From NCBI RefSeq assembly GCF_002292295.1, contig NZ_DBBS01000021.1, positions 352,713 to 416,712 on the forward strand: DNA of 64,000 nt, in the 5' to 3' direction. This document shows positions 1 to 7,475 of the stretch, one piece after another. The translations under genes were made by a program, and so were the position numbers. Source of the stretch: Sphingomonas sp. UBA978 (lineage in GTDB: Bacteria; Pseudomonadota; Alphaproteobacteria; Sphingomonadales; Sphingomonadaceae). Within the stretch, counting starts at the first letter, position 1, and each line of letters opens with the position of its first letter. The notes below the pieces were generated by a model. That model made no database searches, was not told where the DNA came from, and saw only the letters and a list, made by a program, of their open reading frames with translations.

Positions 1-2951
1 CTGCCCAGATCGACCTGCGCCGACACGTCGTGGACGATGTTGCGGGCGAGCACGGGATTGGGCGTCGTCTCGATCGACACGTTCGCGCCCGCCGCGGTCC
101 GGTCGCGATATTGCAGCTGGTAGGTCAGGCGCAGCGGTCCCTTGCTCCAGGCGGCGTTGAACCGCCCGACCCAGGTCGGCGACAGATAGGTGCCGTCGGT
201 GCGGACGAAGGTGGTGCCGGTGACCGAGGTGGTGAGCAGGGTGTTGTGCGTCGCCGAGGCGGTCAGCTGCAACCGGCCGAGATCGCCCGCGCGCAGCAGG
301 TCGCCGAGCGCGAACTGATAGTCGACCATGTAATTCTCGCCGCGATAGCGGATCACGCCGGCGTTGAAGGTGGTCGTGGTACCGGTCGCGATCGTGCCGC
401 CGGGGCTGAGCCCGTCGCTGGTGGCGAGGCGGGTGAAGGCGCTGCACACGCCCGCCGCCGGGTTGGGATCGTCATAGCAGGCGGCGGCAAAATCCTGCGT
501 CGTGAAGGCGGACAGGCCGTCCCGAAGGTCGATCTCGATCCGGTCGGCGCTGATCGTCAGGCCGGGGACGACGCGCGGCTGGAGCAGGATGCCATAGGTC
601 CAGGTGTTGGAGATTTCGTTGCGCAAGCCGGAATTGCCGCCGGTCGTGACCGTGGCGCGGGCGAAATTCTCCGACGGGTTCTGGAAGCGGGCAAGACGGG
701 CGGCGGGACTGAGGCCCGCCCCGGTGCCGTCCGCATCGACGCCATAGCCGGGATTGGCGGTGAACAGCGCGAGGCAGCTGGCGCGGCGCTGGGCGGGGTT
801 GGGCCCGCTGGCGATCCGGTCGGCATCGCATGGATCGAAGCCGGTCGAGTTGAGCCCGCTCGCCGAGGGGGCGAGCAATTGCGTCAGCGTCGGCGCACGG
901 AAGTTGCGGCTGCGCGACCCGCGCAGCGTCACGCCGGGCACGACCTCCCAGCGCAGGCCGAGATCCCAGACGTTCTCATGCCCCGCATAGCTGTTGTCGA
1001 CATAGCGGAACGCGCCCTTCGCCTCGAGCAGGCGGACCAGCGGCAGCTGGAAATCCTTGCCGACCAGCGGGACGATCAGTTCGGCGGACAGTTCGTCGGT
1101 GTTGTAGCCGCCCGATTGCGCCACCTGGCGGACGCCGGTGCCGAAGCTGCCCGCGCGATTGGCGTCGAGCGGGTCGAAGCGCGCCTGTTCGTCGCGATGT
1201 TCGTAGGCGATGCTGAAATCGGCATTGCCCATCGGCAGCGTCGCGAGCGTGCCGCCCAGCGTGGCGAGCAGATCGGCCTGTTCGTTGGTCCAGTCGATTC
1301 CGGCGCGGGTGCTGACATAGTTGCGCGCGGCGGCGCTGACGTTGCCGTCGCCGAACGGGTTGATCGGCGCGCAAGCGGTGTCGTTGTTGCTGGGATTGGC
1401 ATCGGCGTTGATCGCGCAGACGATCTGGCCGCCGCTCGACACCGCGTTGATCGCGTTCTGGAAGCGGCTGTTGACGACCTGCCAGCTGCGCTGCGCCCCC
1501 TCCACGCGGGCGTAGCTGCCGGCGATCGACCAGTAGAAGTTGCGGGCGCCGAGGTCGAAATCGCCCTCCAGCGCGAGCGCGGCGCGATAGGTGTCGGTGC
1601 GCGTGGTCTGGTCGTTGGCGGGCGTCAGGTCGTAGAAATATTTCGAGAGGTAGAGCGGCGCGCCGCCGGCGAAGGCGGCGTTGGCGCCGCCCAGCAGCGT
1701 GCGCGCCTGCGCCGTCAGATAGGGGTTGGCGATGGTGAAGGCGATCGGGCCGTTATACGCGCCGGCGTTGAGCGTGGTGTAGCTGTTGCCTTGCGGGATT
1801 TCGGTGCCGGTGGTGCGGGCATATAGCAATTCGGTCGAGACGCTGACGCGATCGGTCAAGTCGTAATGGCCGACCAGATTGGCGGTATAGCGCTCGACGC
1901 CGGTGCGCAGGCCGGCGAGCGCCTGATATTTGAAGCCGTCGCCACCCGCCGCAAAGGGAATGCCCTGCAACACGCCGGTGTTGTAGGGAATGACGCTGCC
2001 GTCGGGCGCGAATTGCAGCGCGTTGCCGCCGCTGCGCGCGAGGAACGGGCTGACCGGCGCGGGGCGGGTGAAGATCACGCCGTTGCTGTTGAACGGCCAG
2101 AAGGCGGCGTTGAAGATCTCCTTCACCGCCGGAATGCCGTCCGCCGGGCCGGTGTCGGCGGCGTTGCTGACGGTGAGCCGGCCGAGGTTGGAGAGCGGGC
2201 GTGCGCTGAACATCAGCGTCGGCGACTTCGAATAGCCGAGGTCGATCGCGACATTGCCGCGCCCGCCGGCGAAATTGACGCCCGCGGTGCCGCGCAGGCT
2301 GTGGGTCGCATAATCGCCGCGGCTCGAGATGCCGTTCTGCGCATCGAGCTCGATGCCGGAAAAGTCCTTCTTGACGATGTAGTTGACGACGCCGGCGATC
2401 GCGTCCGATCCGTAGACCGCCGCGCCGCCGCCCTGATAGACCTCGACCCGATCGAGCAGGCCCAGGGGAATGATATTGGCATCGACGAAGGCGTTGCCGA
2501 CGCCGTCCGCCGACCCGATCCCCGATCCGGTCGTCACCATGCGGCGGCCGTTGAACAGCGTCAGCGTGCGGCCCGGCCCGAGGTTAAAGAGGTTGGGCGC
2601 CTGATAGCCGGGGCCGCTGGCGTTGCCGCTGCCGTCCGCCTGGTTGAGCACGGGCGCGTTCGATGGCAGGTTGTTGAGCGCATCGGCGGCGGTGATGAAG
2701 CCGCGGTCGGTGATCGACCGGGTGGTGATCTCCGCGACCGGGGCGGCATTGTCGAGCCCGGCGCGGCGGATGCGCGATCCGGTGACGACGATCGCCTCGT
2801 CCGTATCGGCGGCGGCATCGACGCTGGTGGCGATCGACTGGTCGGCGGGATCGGCGGTCTGCTGCGCGTAGGCCGGCATCGCGACCAGTGCGGCGAGCAC
2901 CGCCGTCGATGCCATCAATCCCCGGATCGTGCCGTTCTGTGCGTGCTGCAT
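1..2951 (-). CDS. TonB-dependent receptor (C-terminus cut by window edge)
   Basis: Outer-membrane active transporter; 983 codons are visible and the frame is open at base 1, so the last part of the barrel lies outside. Residues 1-30 form a Sec signal peptide ending AMPAYAQ, followed by a TonB-box-like EAIVVTGSR (52-60). The plug shows VEVYQGGGAAVYGSDAIAG and a typical LNNLP...GPGRTLTLFNGRR stretch. The start at 2951 is preceded by a purine-rich AGAAGGGGG; an internal Met (residue 13) is possible. The gene follows an S10 peptidase on the same strand after 167 bases, so the ligand may be a peptide, but this is inference from neighbours. The receptor class matches the large sphingomonad and Caulobacter TBDTs rather than classical siderophore receptors. 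Confidence 0.9.
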   Translation of the reverse strand, partial: MQHAQNGTIRGLMASTAVLAALVAMPAYAQQTADPADQSIATSVDAAADTDEAIVVTGSRIRRAGLDNAAPVAEITTRSITDRGFITAADALNNLPSNAPVLNQADGSGNASGPGYQAPNLFNLGPGRTLTLFNGRRMVTTGSGIGSADGVGNAFVDANIIPLGLLDRVEVYQGGGAAVYGSDAIAGVVNYIVKKDFSGIELDAQNGISSRGDYATHSLRGTAGVNFAGGRGNVAIDLGYSKSPTLMFSARPLSNLGRLTVSNAADTGPADGIPAVKEIFNAAFWPFNSNGVIFTRPAPVSPFLARSGGNALQFAPDGSVIPYNTGVLQGIPFAAGGDGFKYQALAGLRTGVERYTANLVGHYDLTDRVSVSTELLYARTTGTEIPQGNSYTTLNAGAYNGPIAFTIANPYLTAQARTLLGGANAAFAGGAPLYLSKYFYDLTPANDQTTRTDTYRAALALEGDFDLGARNFYWSIAGSYARVEGAQRSWQVVNSRFQNAINAVSSGGQIVCAINADANPSNNDTACAPINPFGDGNVSAAARNYVSTRAGIDWTNEQADLLATLGGTLATLPMGNADFSIAYEHRDEQARFDPLDANRAGSFGTGVRQVAQSGGYNTDELSAELIVPLVGKDFQLPLVRLLEAKGAFRYVDNSYAGHENVWDLGLRWEVVPGVTLRGSRSRNFRAPTLTQLLAPSASGLNSTGFDPCDADRIASGPNPAQRRASCLALFTANPGYGVDADGTGAGLSPAARLARFQNPSENFARATVTTGGNSGLRNEISNTWTYGILLQPRVVPGLTISADRIEIDLRDGLSAFTTQDFAAACYDDPNPAAGVCSAFTRLATSDGLSPGGTIATGTTTTFNAGVIRYRGENYMVDYQFALGDLLRAGDLGRLQLTASATHNTLLTTSVTGTTFVRTDGTYLSPTWVGRFNAAWSKGPLRLTYQLQYRDRTAAGANVSIETTPNPVLARNIVHDVSAQVDLG

Positions 2952-3008
2952 GAAGCCCCCTTCTCGTCGCCTGTGCCGACCGGTGCGGCTGCTGCCGTCT
3001 GCGATCGA

Positions 3009-3043
3009 TCCCTGCCGCCAAGGATAGCGTGGCGTGGCAGGGA
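3009..3043. other. Strong hairpin between receptor and S10 peptidase
   Basis: TCCCTGCC (3009-3016) pairs with GGCAGGGA (3036-3043). An inner GCCA/TGGC pair extends the stem with a two-base bulge. TTTTT follows at 3044-3048 in the + direction, so it looks like an intrinsic terminator for rightward transcription, although no + strand gene precedes it. Read leftward it sits in the leader of the receptor gene with an A-run before it. Its role is not clear. Confidence 0.45.
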
Positions 3044-3111
3044 TTTTTCGGCGTTGATCGGGCCGGAGCGGGAGGTTCGGGTTCGAAATGGCGCGCGCTT
3101 GCCGCCTCCGT

Positions 3112-3124
3112 GCAAAATTTATGC
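3112..3124. promoter_or_regulatory. Candidate Lrp-type operator, site A (GCAAA-ATT-TATGC)
   Basis: Imperfect copy of the GCATA-N3-TATGC inverted repeat, with one mismatch in one arm. It overlaps the stop codon of the S10 gene and lies about 160 bases upstream of the receptor start. Better copies occur at 4569-4580 and 11097-11109. Assignment to the nearby Lrp regulator is inference. Confidence 0.35.
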
Positions 3125-4525
3125 GCCAGTCCCGAGGAAGTCAGCAAGCTCGTTACCGAAGCGGCGGGTTTCGCGCGGGTCCTCATACATCATATGGCCG
3201 CCGGCATAGCAGCGCAGCGTGAATCGGCGCGACAGGCCGTCTGGCAGAACGGCGACGGTGGCGGCATTGCTGGCGCAGCTGTTGAGCGAATCGTACAGGC
3301 CGGTGGCAACCCACACGCGCAGCGCGCGATCCTTTGCCATCGCGCGCTGGATCCACGGCTGCGACGCGCTCGGCGGGCCTTCGCCGGCCATCGCGCGGGC
3401 GAGCGAATCCTTCGTGACGGGCGACTGGTCGTAGCGCCACCCGCCGCCGACGTCGTCGGCGGGCGCATCGATCCCGGCATAGCGGCCTGCCGTATAGCCG
3501 AGCTGCGTGCGGTAATAAGCTAGCGCGACCGCGTCTTCGCCGGCGGTGTCGCTTGGGGTCGTTCGGCGCATGTCGAAGATGCCGAGCGTCTTGCCCTCCG
3601 CAGCCAGCAGGCGGGTGCGGAAGTCGCGGGGCGAAACCCACAGCGTCTTCGCATCGATCGTGGCGGGGTCGAGACCCTGATAGCGGGCGAGGCCGGCGAC
3701 GACGGCCGTGCGCCGGGGCGCATCCAGCGCGGCGGGGTCGGCGAGGGCGGGGGCGTAGACGGTGTCGGCCCAGCGTTGTGCTGCGGCGAGGGTGCTTGCC
3801 TGATCGCGTTGCAGGTCGGGGGCCAGCTTGCCGAGCGCGAAGGCGGTGGCGGTACGGTTGACCAGCGACAGCGCGCGGCGGCGTTCGCCATGCCGTTCCT
3901 CGCCGAGCGGGATGCCGCCGGAGATCAGCGCGACGCCGGCGACGGGAATGCGCCGGTCGACCAGCGCTTCGGCGACGCCCGATGCGCGCCAGGTGCCGAA
4001 GCTTTCGCCGACGATGGCGAGCGGGCTGGCGGTGCGGCGATAGCGGATGCGGAAGTCGCGGACGAAGGCGGCGGTGGCGGCGATATCGGCGACGGTGCCG
4101 TAAAAGGCCTCCGCCTGCGCCGGGTCGGCGGCGCGGCTGAAGCCGGTGCCGACCGGATCGACGAAGACGAGGTCGGTACGGCCGAGCGGGCTGGCGGGAT
4201 TGTCGGCGAGCGCACCGTCGCGGATCAGGCGCGGGCCGATCGCGTGGAAGTGGAGCGTACGCGAATCGGCACCGGGGCCGCCGTTCCAGACGAAGCTCAA
4301 CGGCCGGCGCGGCCGCCCGGGGACGAGATAGGCGGTGTAGACGATCTGCGCGTCCGCCGTTCCGACGCGGACCGGGATCGCGCCGACGCAGGCGACATAG
4401 GCGAGGCGCTTGCCGGCGATCTGCGCGCTGTGCCGCGTCTCGACCGCGTCGGGTGCGCAGGTACGCGCCGCCGCGGGCGTCGCCACCGCCGCCAGAACCA
4501 TGGCCGCCAACGCCGCTCGGATCAT
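3119..4525 (-). CDS. S10 family serine carboxypeptidase-like exported protein
   Basis: 468 residues. Sec signal peptide at 1-20 (MIRAALAAMV...TPAAA), then an alpha/beta-hydrolase fold. Family marks: WNGGPGADS near 80-88 (classical S10 enzymes have NGGPGCSS), DPVGTGFS near 123-130, the nucleophile elbow GESFGT with Ser175, and a C-terminal CYAGGHMMYED carrying the catalytic His. The family removes C-terminal residues from peptides at acid pH; location should be periplasmic or secreted. The start at 4525 was chosen because it gives a clean signal peptide with GAGGGAG upstream; a longer open frame reaching 4645 would bury the signal. It is divergent from the aminotransferase gene, and a second S10 gene lies beyond that. 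The substrate is unknown. Confidence 0.85.
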   Translation of the reverse strand: MIRAALAAMVLAAVATPAAARTCAPDAVETRHSAQIAGKRLAYVACVGAIPVRVGTADAQIVYTAYLVPGRPRRPLSFVWNGGPGADSRTLHFHAIGPRLIRDGALADNPASPLGRTDLVFVDPVGTGFSRAADPAQAEAFYGTVADIAATAAFVRDFRIRYRRTASPLAIVGESFGTWRASGVAEALVDRRIPVAGVALISGGIPLGEERHGERRRALSLVNRTATAFALGKLAPDLQRDQASTLAAAQRWADTVYAPALADPAALDAPRRTAVVAGLARYQGLDPATIDAKTLWVSPRDFRTRLLAAEGKTLGIFDMRRTTPSDTAGEDAVALAYYRTQLGYTAGRYAGIDAPADDVGGGWRYDQSPVTKDSLARAMAGEGPPSASQPWIQRAMAKDRALRVWVATGLYDSLNSCASNAATVAVLPDGLSRRFTLRCYAGGHMMYEDPRETRRFGNELADFLGTGA

Positions 4526-4568
4526 TGCGAATACTCCCTCGGCGTCATGGGTTAGCGGCGAACAGGCG

Positions 4569-4580
4569 GCATATTTATGC
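4569..4580. promoter_or_regulatory. Candidate Lrp-type operator, site B (GCATA-TT-TATGC)
   Basis: Inverted repeat with perfect 5-base arms and a 2-base spacer in the 167-base divergent region between the S10 gene (start 4525) and the aminotransferase gene (start 4693). It is 44 bases from the S10 start codon, well placed to control both. It resembles site D at 11097-11109. Confidence 0.45.
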
Positions 4581-4692
4581 GCAATTGGCGGGGTGCGACC
4601 GATCGATCGGCAGGCGCGGCGGGTGGCGTGTCCGAAAGGACGCAAGATCTATGCGGCGCAGTTGGGCTAGGCTGGAACGCGACAGGGGGACG

Positions 4693-5928
4693 ATGGTGAC
4701 CGACGGGGTGACACGGCGCAACGTGCTGGCGGGGACCGCGGCCCTGCCGCTGGCGGCGCGTGGCGTAGCCGCGCCGGCGATGCTGCCGGACCGGGCGAGC
4801 TTCGCGGCGATGGCGGGGACCTATCTCGATTCGGGGACGATGCATCCGGTGCCGACCGGCGCGCGCGATGCGGCCCGGGCCTATCTCGACCAGCGTGCGA
4901 CGATGGACGGCTATTTCCCGACCGACGCGGTCGAGGGGCGGGTGAAGGCGCAATTCGCGCGGCTCATCAACGCGACGCCCGAAGAGATCGCCTTCGTCCA
5001 GAGCACCACCGCGGGCGAGCAGGCGATCATCGATGCGCTCGGCTTCCCGCGGGAAAAGGGGCGGATCGTCACCGACACGCTGCACTTCTTCGGGTCCTTC
5101 TACCTTTATGAGGAGCTGGCGAAACAGGGGGTGGAGGTCGTCTGGCTGCGGCCGCGCGGGAACCGGATCGCGATCGACGATATCGAACGCGCGATCGTGC
5201 CGGGAACGCGGCTGGTCGCGCTGTCGCTGGTGTCGACCCACAATGGCTTCGAGCACGACCTGAAGCGGGTGTGCGAGATCGCGCATGCGAAGGGCGCTTT
5301 GGTCTATGCCGATATCATCCACGCCGCCGGCGCGGTGCCGATCGACGTGCGTGCGAGCAACGTCGATTTTGCCGCCTGCGCCAGCTACAAGTGGCTGATG
5401 GGGGATTTCGGGCTGGGCTTCCTCTACGTCCGCGCCGACCTGCACGACCGGCTGCGACGGACGCGCTACGGCTATTACCAGCTCGGCGGGTTCGACCCGC
5501 ATGTCTATCCGTTCGATCCGCCGGCGACTAAGGCGGATTACCGCATCGCCGACGTGACGCCGCGCACCGATATGGAGGGACTGTTCGCGGGCGGTACGCA
5601 TGCGCATGTGGTGTCGGCGATGCTCGACTGGTCGCTTGGCCATATCCTGGCGCTGGGTGTCGATCGCATCACCGCCTATCGGCAGCCGCTGCTGCGCCGC
5701 CTGCATGCCGGGCTCGCGAGCCGTGGCTATAGCGTGGTGACGCCGTCCAACAGCCGGACGCCGCTCGTCACCTGTGTGCTGGAGGGCGCGCGGGAGCGGC
5801 TCGCCGCGCCGCTCAAGGCGGCGAAGGTTCAGATCACGCTGGCGCGCAACCGCTTCCGCGTCAGCCCGTCGGTGTTCAACACGATGGACGATATCGAGCG
5901 CCTGCTCGCCGCGCTGCCCCGCGCGTGA
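4693..5928 (+). CDS. Tat-exported class V aminotransferase (isopenicillin-N-epimerase-like)
   Basis: 411 residues. A twin-arginine leader is visible at the N-terminus (TRRNVLAGTAALPLAARG, residues 7-24), so export already folded with its cofactor is expected. The rest is a fold-type I PLP enzyme of the class V/IscS-like group: FVQSTTAGEQAIIDAL binds the phosphate, the Asp in YADIIHAAGAVPIDV contacts the pyridine nitrogen, and Lys233 in ASYKWLMGDFG is the expected Schiff-base lysine. The start at 4693 follows AGGGGG; upstream in-frame codons would hide the Tat motif. It is followed directly by an S10 peptidase (GTGA overlap if the earlier start of that gene is used). The reaction (epimerase, lyase or transaminase) cannot be told from sequence. 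Confidence 0.82.
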   Translation: MVTDGVTRRNVLAGTAALPLAARGVAAPAMLPDRASFAAMAGTYLDSGTMHPVPTGARDAARAYLDQRATMDGYFPTDAVEGRVKAQFARLINATPEEIAFVQSTTAGEQAIIDALGFPREKGRIVTDTLHFFGSFYLYEELAKQGVEVVWLRPRGNRIAIDDIERAIVPGTRLVALSLVSTHNGFEHDLKRVCEIAHAKGALVYADIIHAAGAVPIDVRASNVDFAACASYKWLMGDFGLGFLYVRADLHDRLRRTRYGYYQLGGFDPHVYPFDPPATKADYRIADVTPRTDMEGLFAGGTHAHVVSAMLDWSLGHILALGVDRITAYRQPLLRRLHAGLASRGYSVVTPSNSRTPLVTCVLEGARERLAAPLKAAKVQITLARNRFRVSPSVFNTMDDIERLLAALPRA

Positions 5929-5951
5929 CCTCCGAACGAAAGTCCCTGCCG

Positions 5952-7472
5952 ATGCGCCGTCTCGCCCTTTTCGCTGCGCTGTTGCTCACGCCCGCCGCGC
6001 TCCATGCGCAGGACGAGGGCGAGGCGCCGATGTCGCCCGCCTTCCTGCGCGCGATGGAGCCGATGGTGCCGCGCGATACGGCGAGCGCGCGGGTGGTGAC
6101 GACGCGGCACCGGATCACGCTGGGCGGCAAGCCCTTCGCCTATCGCGCGATCGTCAGCGAACAGCCAATGCCGGGGCCGGATGGAACGCCGGTCGCGGTC
6201 GGGGTGAGCTATGCCTATGTCGCGGACGCGCCGCGCGGCGGGGCGACCCGGCCGGTGCTGTTCGTGTTCAACGGCGGTCCCGGCGCATCTTCGTCGCCGC
6301 TGCATATGCAGGCGTTCGGGCCGCGCCGGATCGTCGGCAGCGGCGATGCCGGGCATCTCGAGGACAATCGCTTCACCTTGCTCGACGTCGCCGATCTGGT
6401 GTTCATCGATCCGGTCGGCACCGGTGCGTCGATGCCGGTCAGGGGCAAGGATGCGTCCGCCTATTTCGGTGTCGGCGGCGATGCGCGCGGCGTCGCGGCG
6501 ATGATCGCGCACTGGCTGGCGGCGAACGGGCGGACGGGATCGCCGGTGCTGCTGGTCGGCGAAAGCTATGGCACGGCGCGGGCGCTGGCGATCCTCAACG
6601 AGACGATGCAAGCGAAGACGGCGCAGGCGAAGACGGCGCTGCCCGACGGCGTCGTGCTGCTGTCGCTGGCGATCGGCGACAGCGACGGGCCGGTGGTGTC
6701 GGACGTGGTGCTGTTCCCGACGCTGGCGGCGGTGGCGTGGTATCACGGGGCGGTCGATCGTGGCGGCAGGAGCGTCGCGCAATGGTATGACGAGGCGCTG
6801 CATTTCGCGCAGACTGATTATGCCGCGGCGCTGATGCAGGGACCGGCGCTGCCGCCGGTGGAGAAGCAGCGGGTCGCGGCGCGGATGGCGGCGCTGACCG
6901 GCCTGCCGGCGGCGACGATCGCGGCGAAGGATTTGCGGCTGGAGCGGCGCGACTTCATGCTCGGGCTGCTCGCGGCGAAGGGGCTGCGCACGGGGCAGCT
7001 CGACGGGCGCGCGACGCGGGCGATCGCCGACAGCCGGCTGCGCCCGCCGTTCGACGATCCGTCGATGTCGCTGGGATCGGGCACGGCGACGGTGATCGAG
7101 ACCTATCTGAAGCAGGAGCTCGGCTATCCGCTGCCGGGCGCGTATCGCAGCCTGAACCTCGGCATCAACTTCGCGTGGAACTGGGACAAGGCCTATGGCG
7201 GCAGCTATCGCGCGATGGCGTTCGCGCCCTATCTGAAGGCGGCGATGGCGGCGAAGCCGACGCTGCGGGCGTTCGCCGCGGGCGGCTATTACGACATCAC
7301 CACGCCGGTCTATGCCGGCCAGTTCGCGATCGAGCAGCATGGCGTACCGGCGGATCGCGTGGCGTTCCACCGCTATGCCGCGGGTCATTCCGCGTTCGAG
7401 GATGCCGGCGCACTGGCAGCGCTGAGCGGCGACCTGCACCGGTTCGTGGCGGAGGTCGTCGCGGGGCGGTGA
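5952..7472 (+). CDS. S10 family serine carboxypeptidase-like exported protein
   Basis: 506 residues from the ATG at 5952; an in-frame GTG at 5925 overlapping the preceding stop codon (GTGA) is an alternative that adds nine residues before the same signal peptide. Signal peptide at 1-20 (MRRLALFAAL...LHAQ). FNGGPGASSSPLHMQAFGP sits at 106-124, DPVGTG near 153, the nucleophile elbow GESYGT has Ser205, and AGHSAFED near the C-terminus carries the catalytic His. It keeps the small-Ser-Ser oxyanion sequence better than the paralogue at 3119-4525. Expected to be a periplasmic carboxypeptidase. It ends three bases before the convergent amidohydrolase gene, with no room for a separate terminator. Confidence 0.85.
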   Translation: MRRLALFAALLLTPAALHAQDEGEAPMSPAFLRAMEPMVPRDTASARVVTTRHRITLGGKPFAYRAIVSEQPMPGPDGTPVAVGVSYAYVADAPRGGATRPVLFVFNGGPGASSSPLHMQAFGPRRIVGSGDAGHLEDNRFTLLDVADLVFIDPVGTGASMPVRGKDASAYFGVGGDARGVAAMIAHWLAANGRTGSPVLLVGESYGTARALAILNETMQAKTAQAKTALPDGVVLLSLAIGDSDGPVVSDVVLFPTLAAVAWYHGAVDRGGRSVAQWYDEALHFAQTDYAAALMQGPALPPVEKQRVAARMAALTGLPAATIAAKDLRLERRDFMLGLLAAKGLRTGQLDGRATRAIADSRLRPPFDDPSMSLGSGTATVIETYLKQELGYPLPGAYRSLNLGINFAWNWDKAYGGSYRAMAFAPYLKAAMAAKPTLRAFAAGGYYDITTPVYAGQFAIEQHGVPADRVAFHRYAAGHSAFEDAGALAALSGDLHRFVAEVVAGR

Positions 7473-7475
7473 CGC

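Noticed and set aside
5925..5951. GTG start of the second S10 gene overlapping the aminotransferase stop codon
   Set aside because: Not excluded, but the ATG at 5952 gives a standard-length signal peptide; the longer form only adds nine polar residues.
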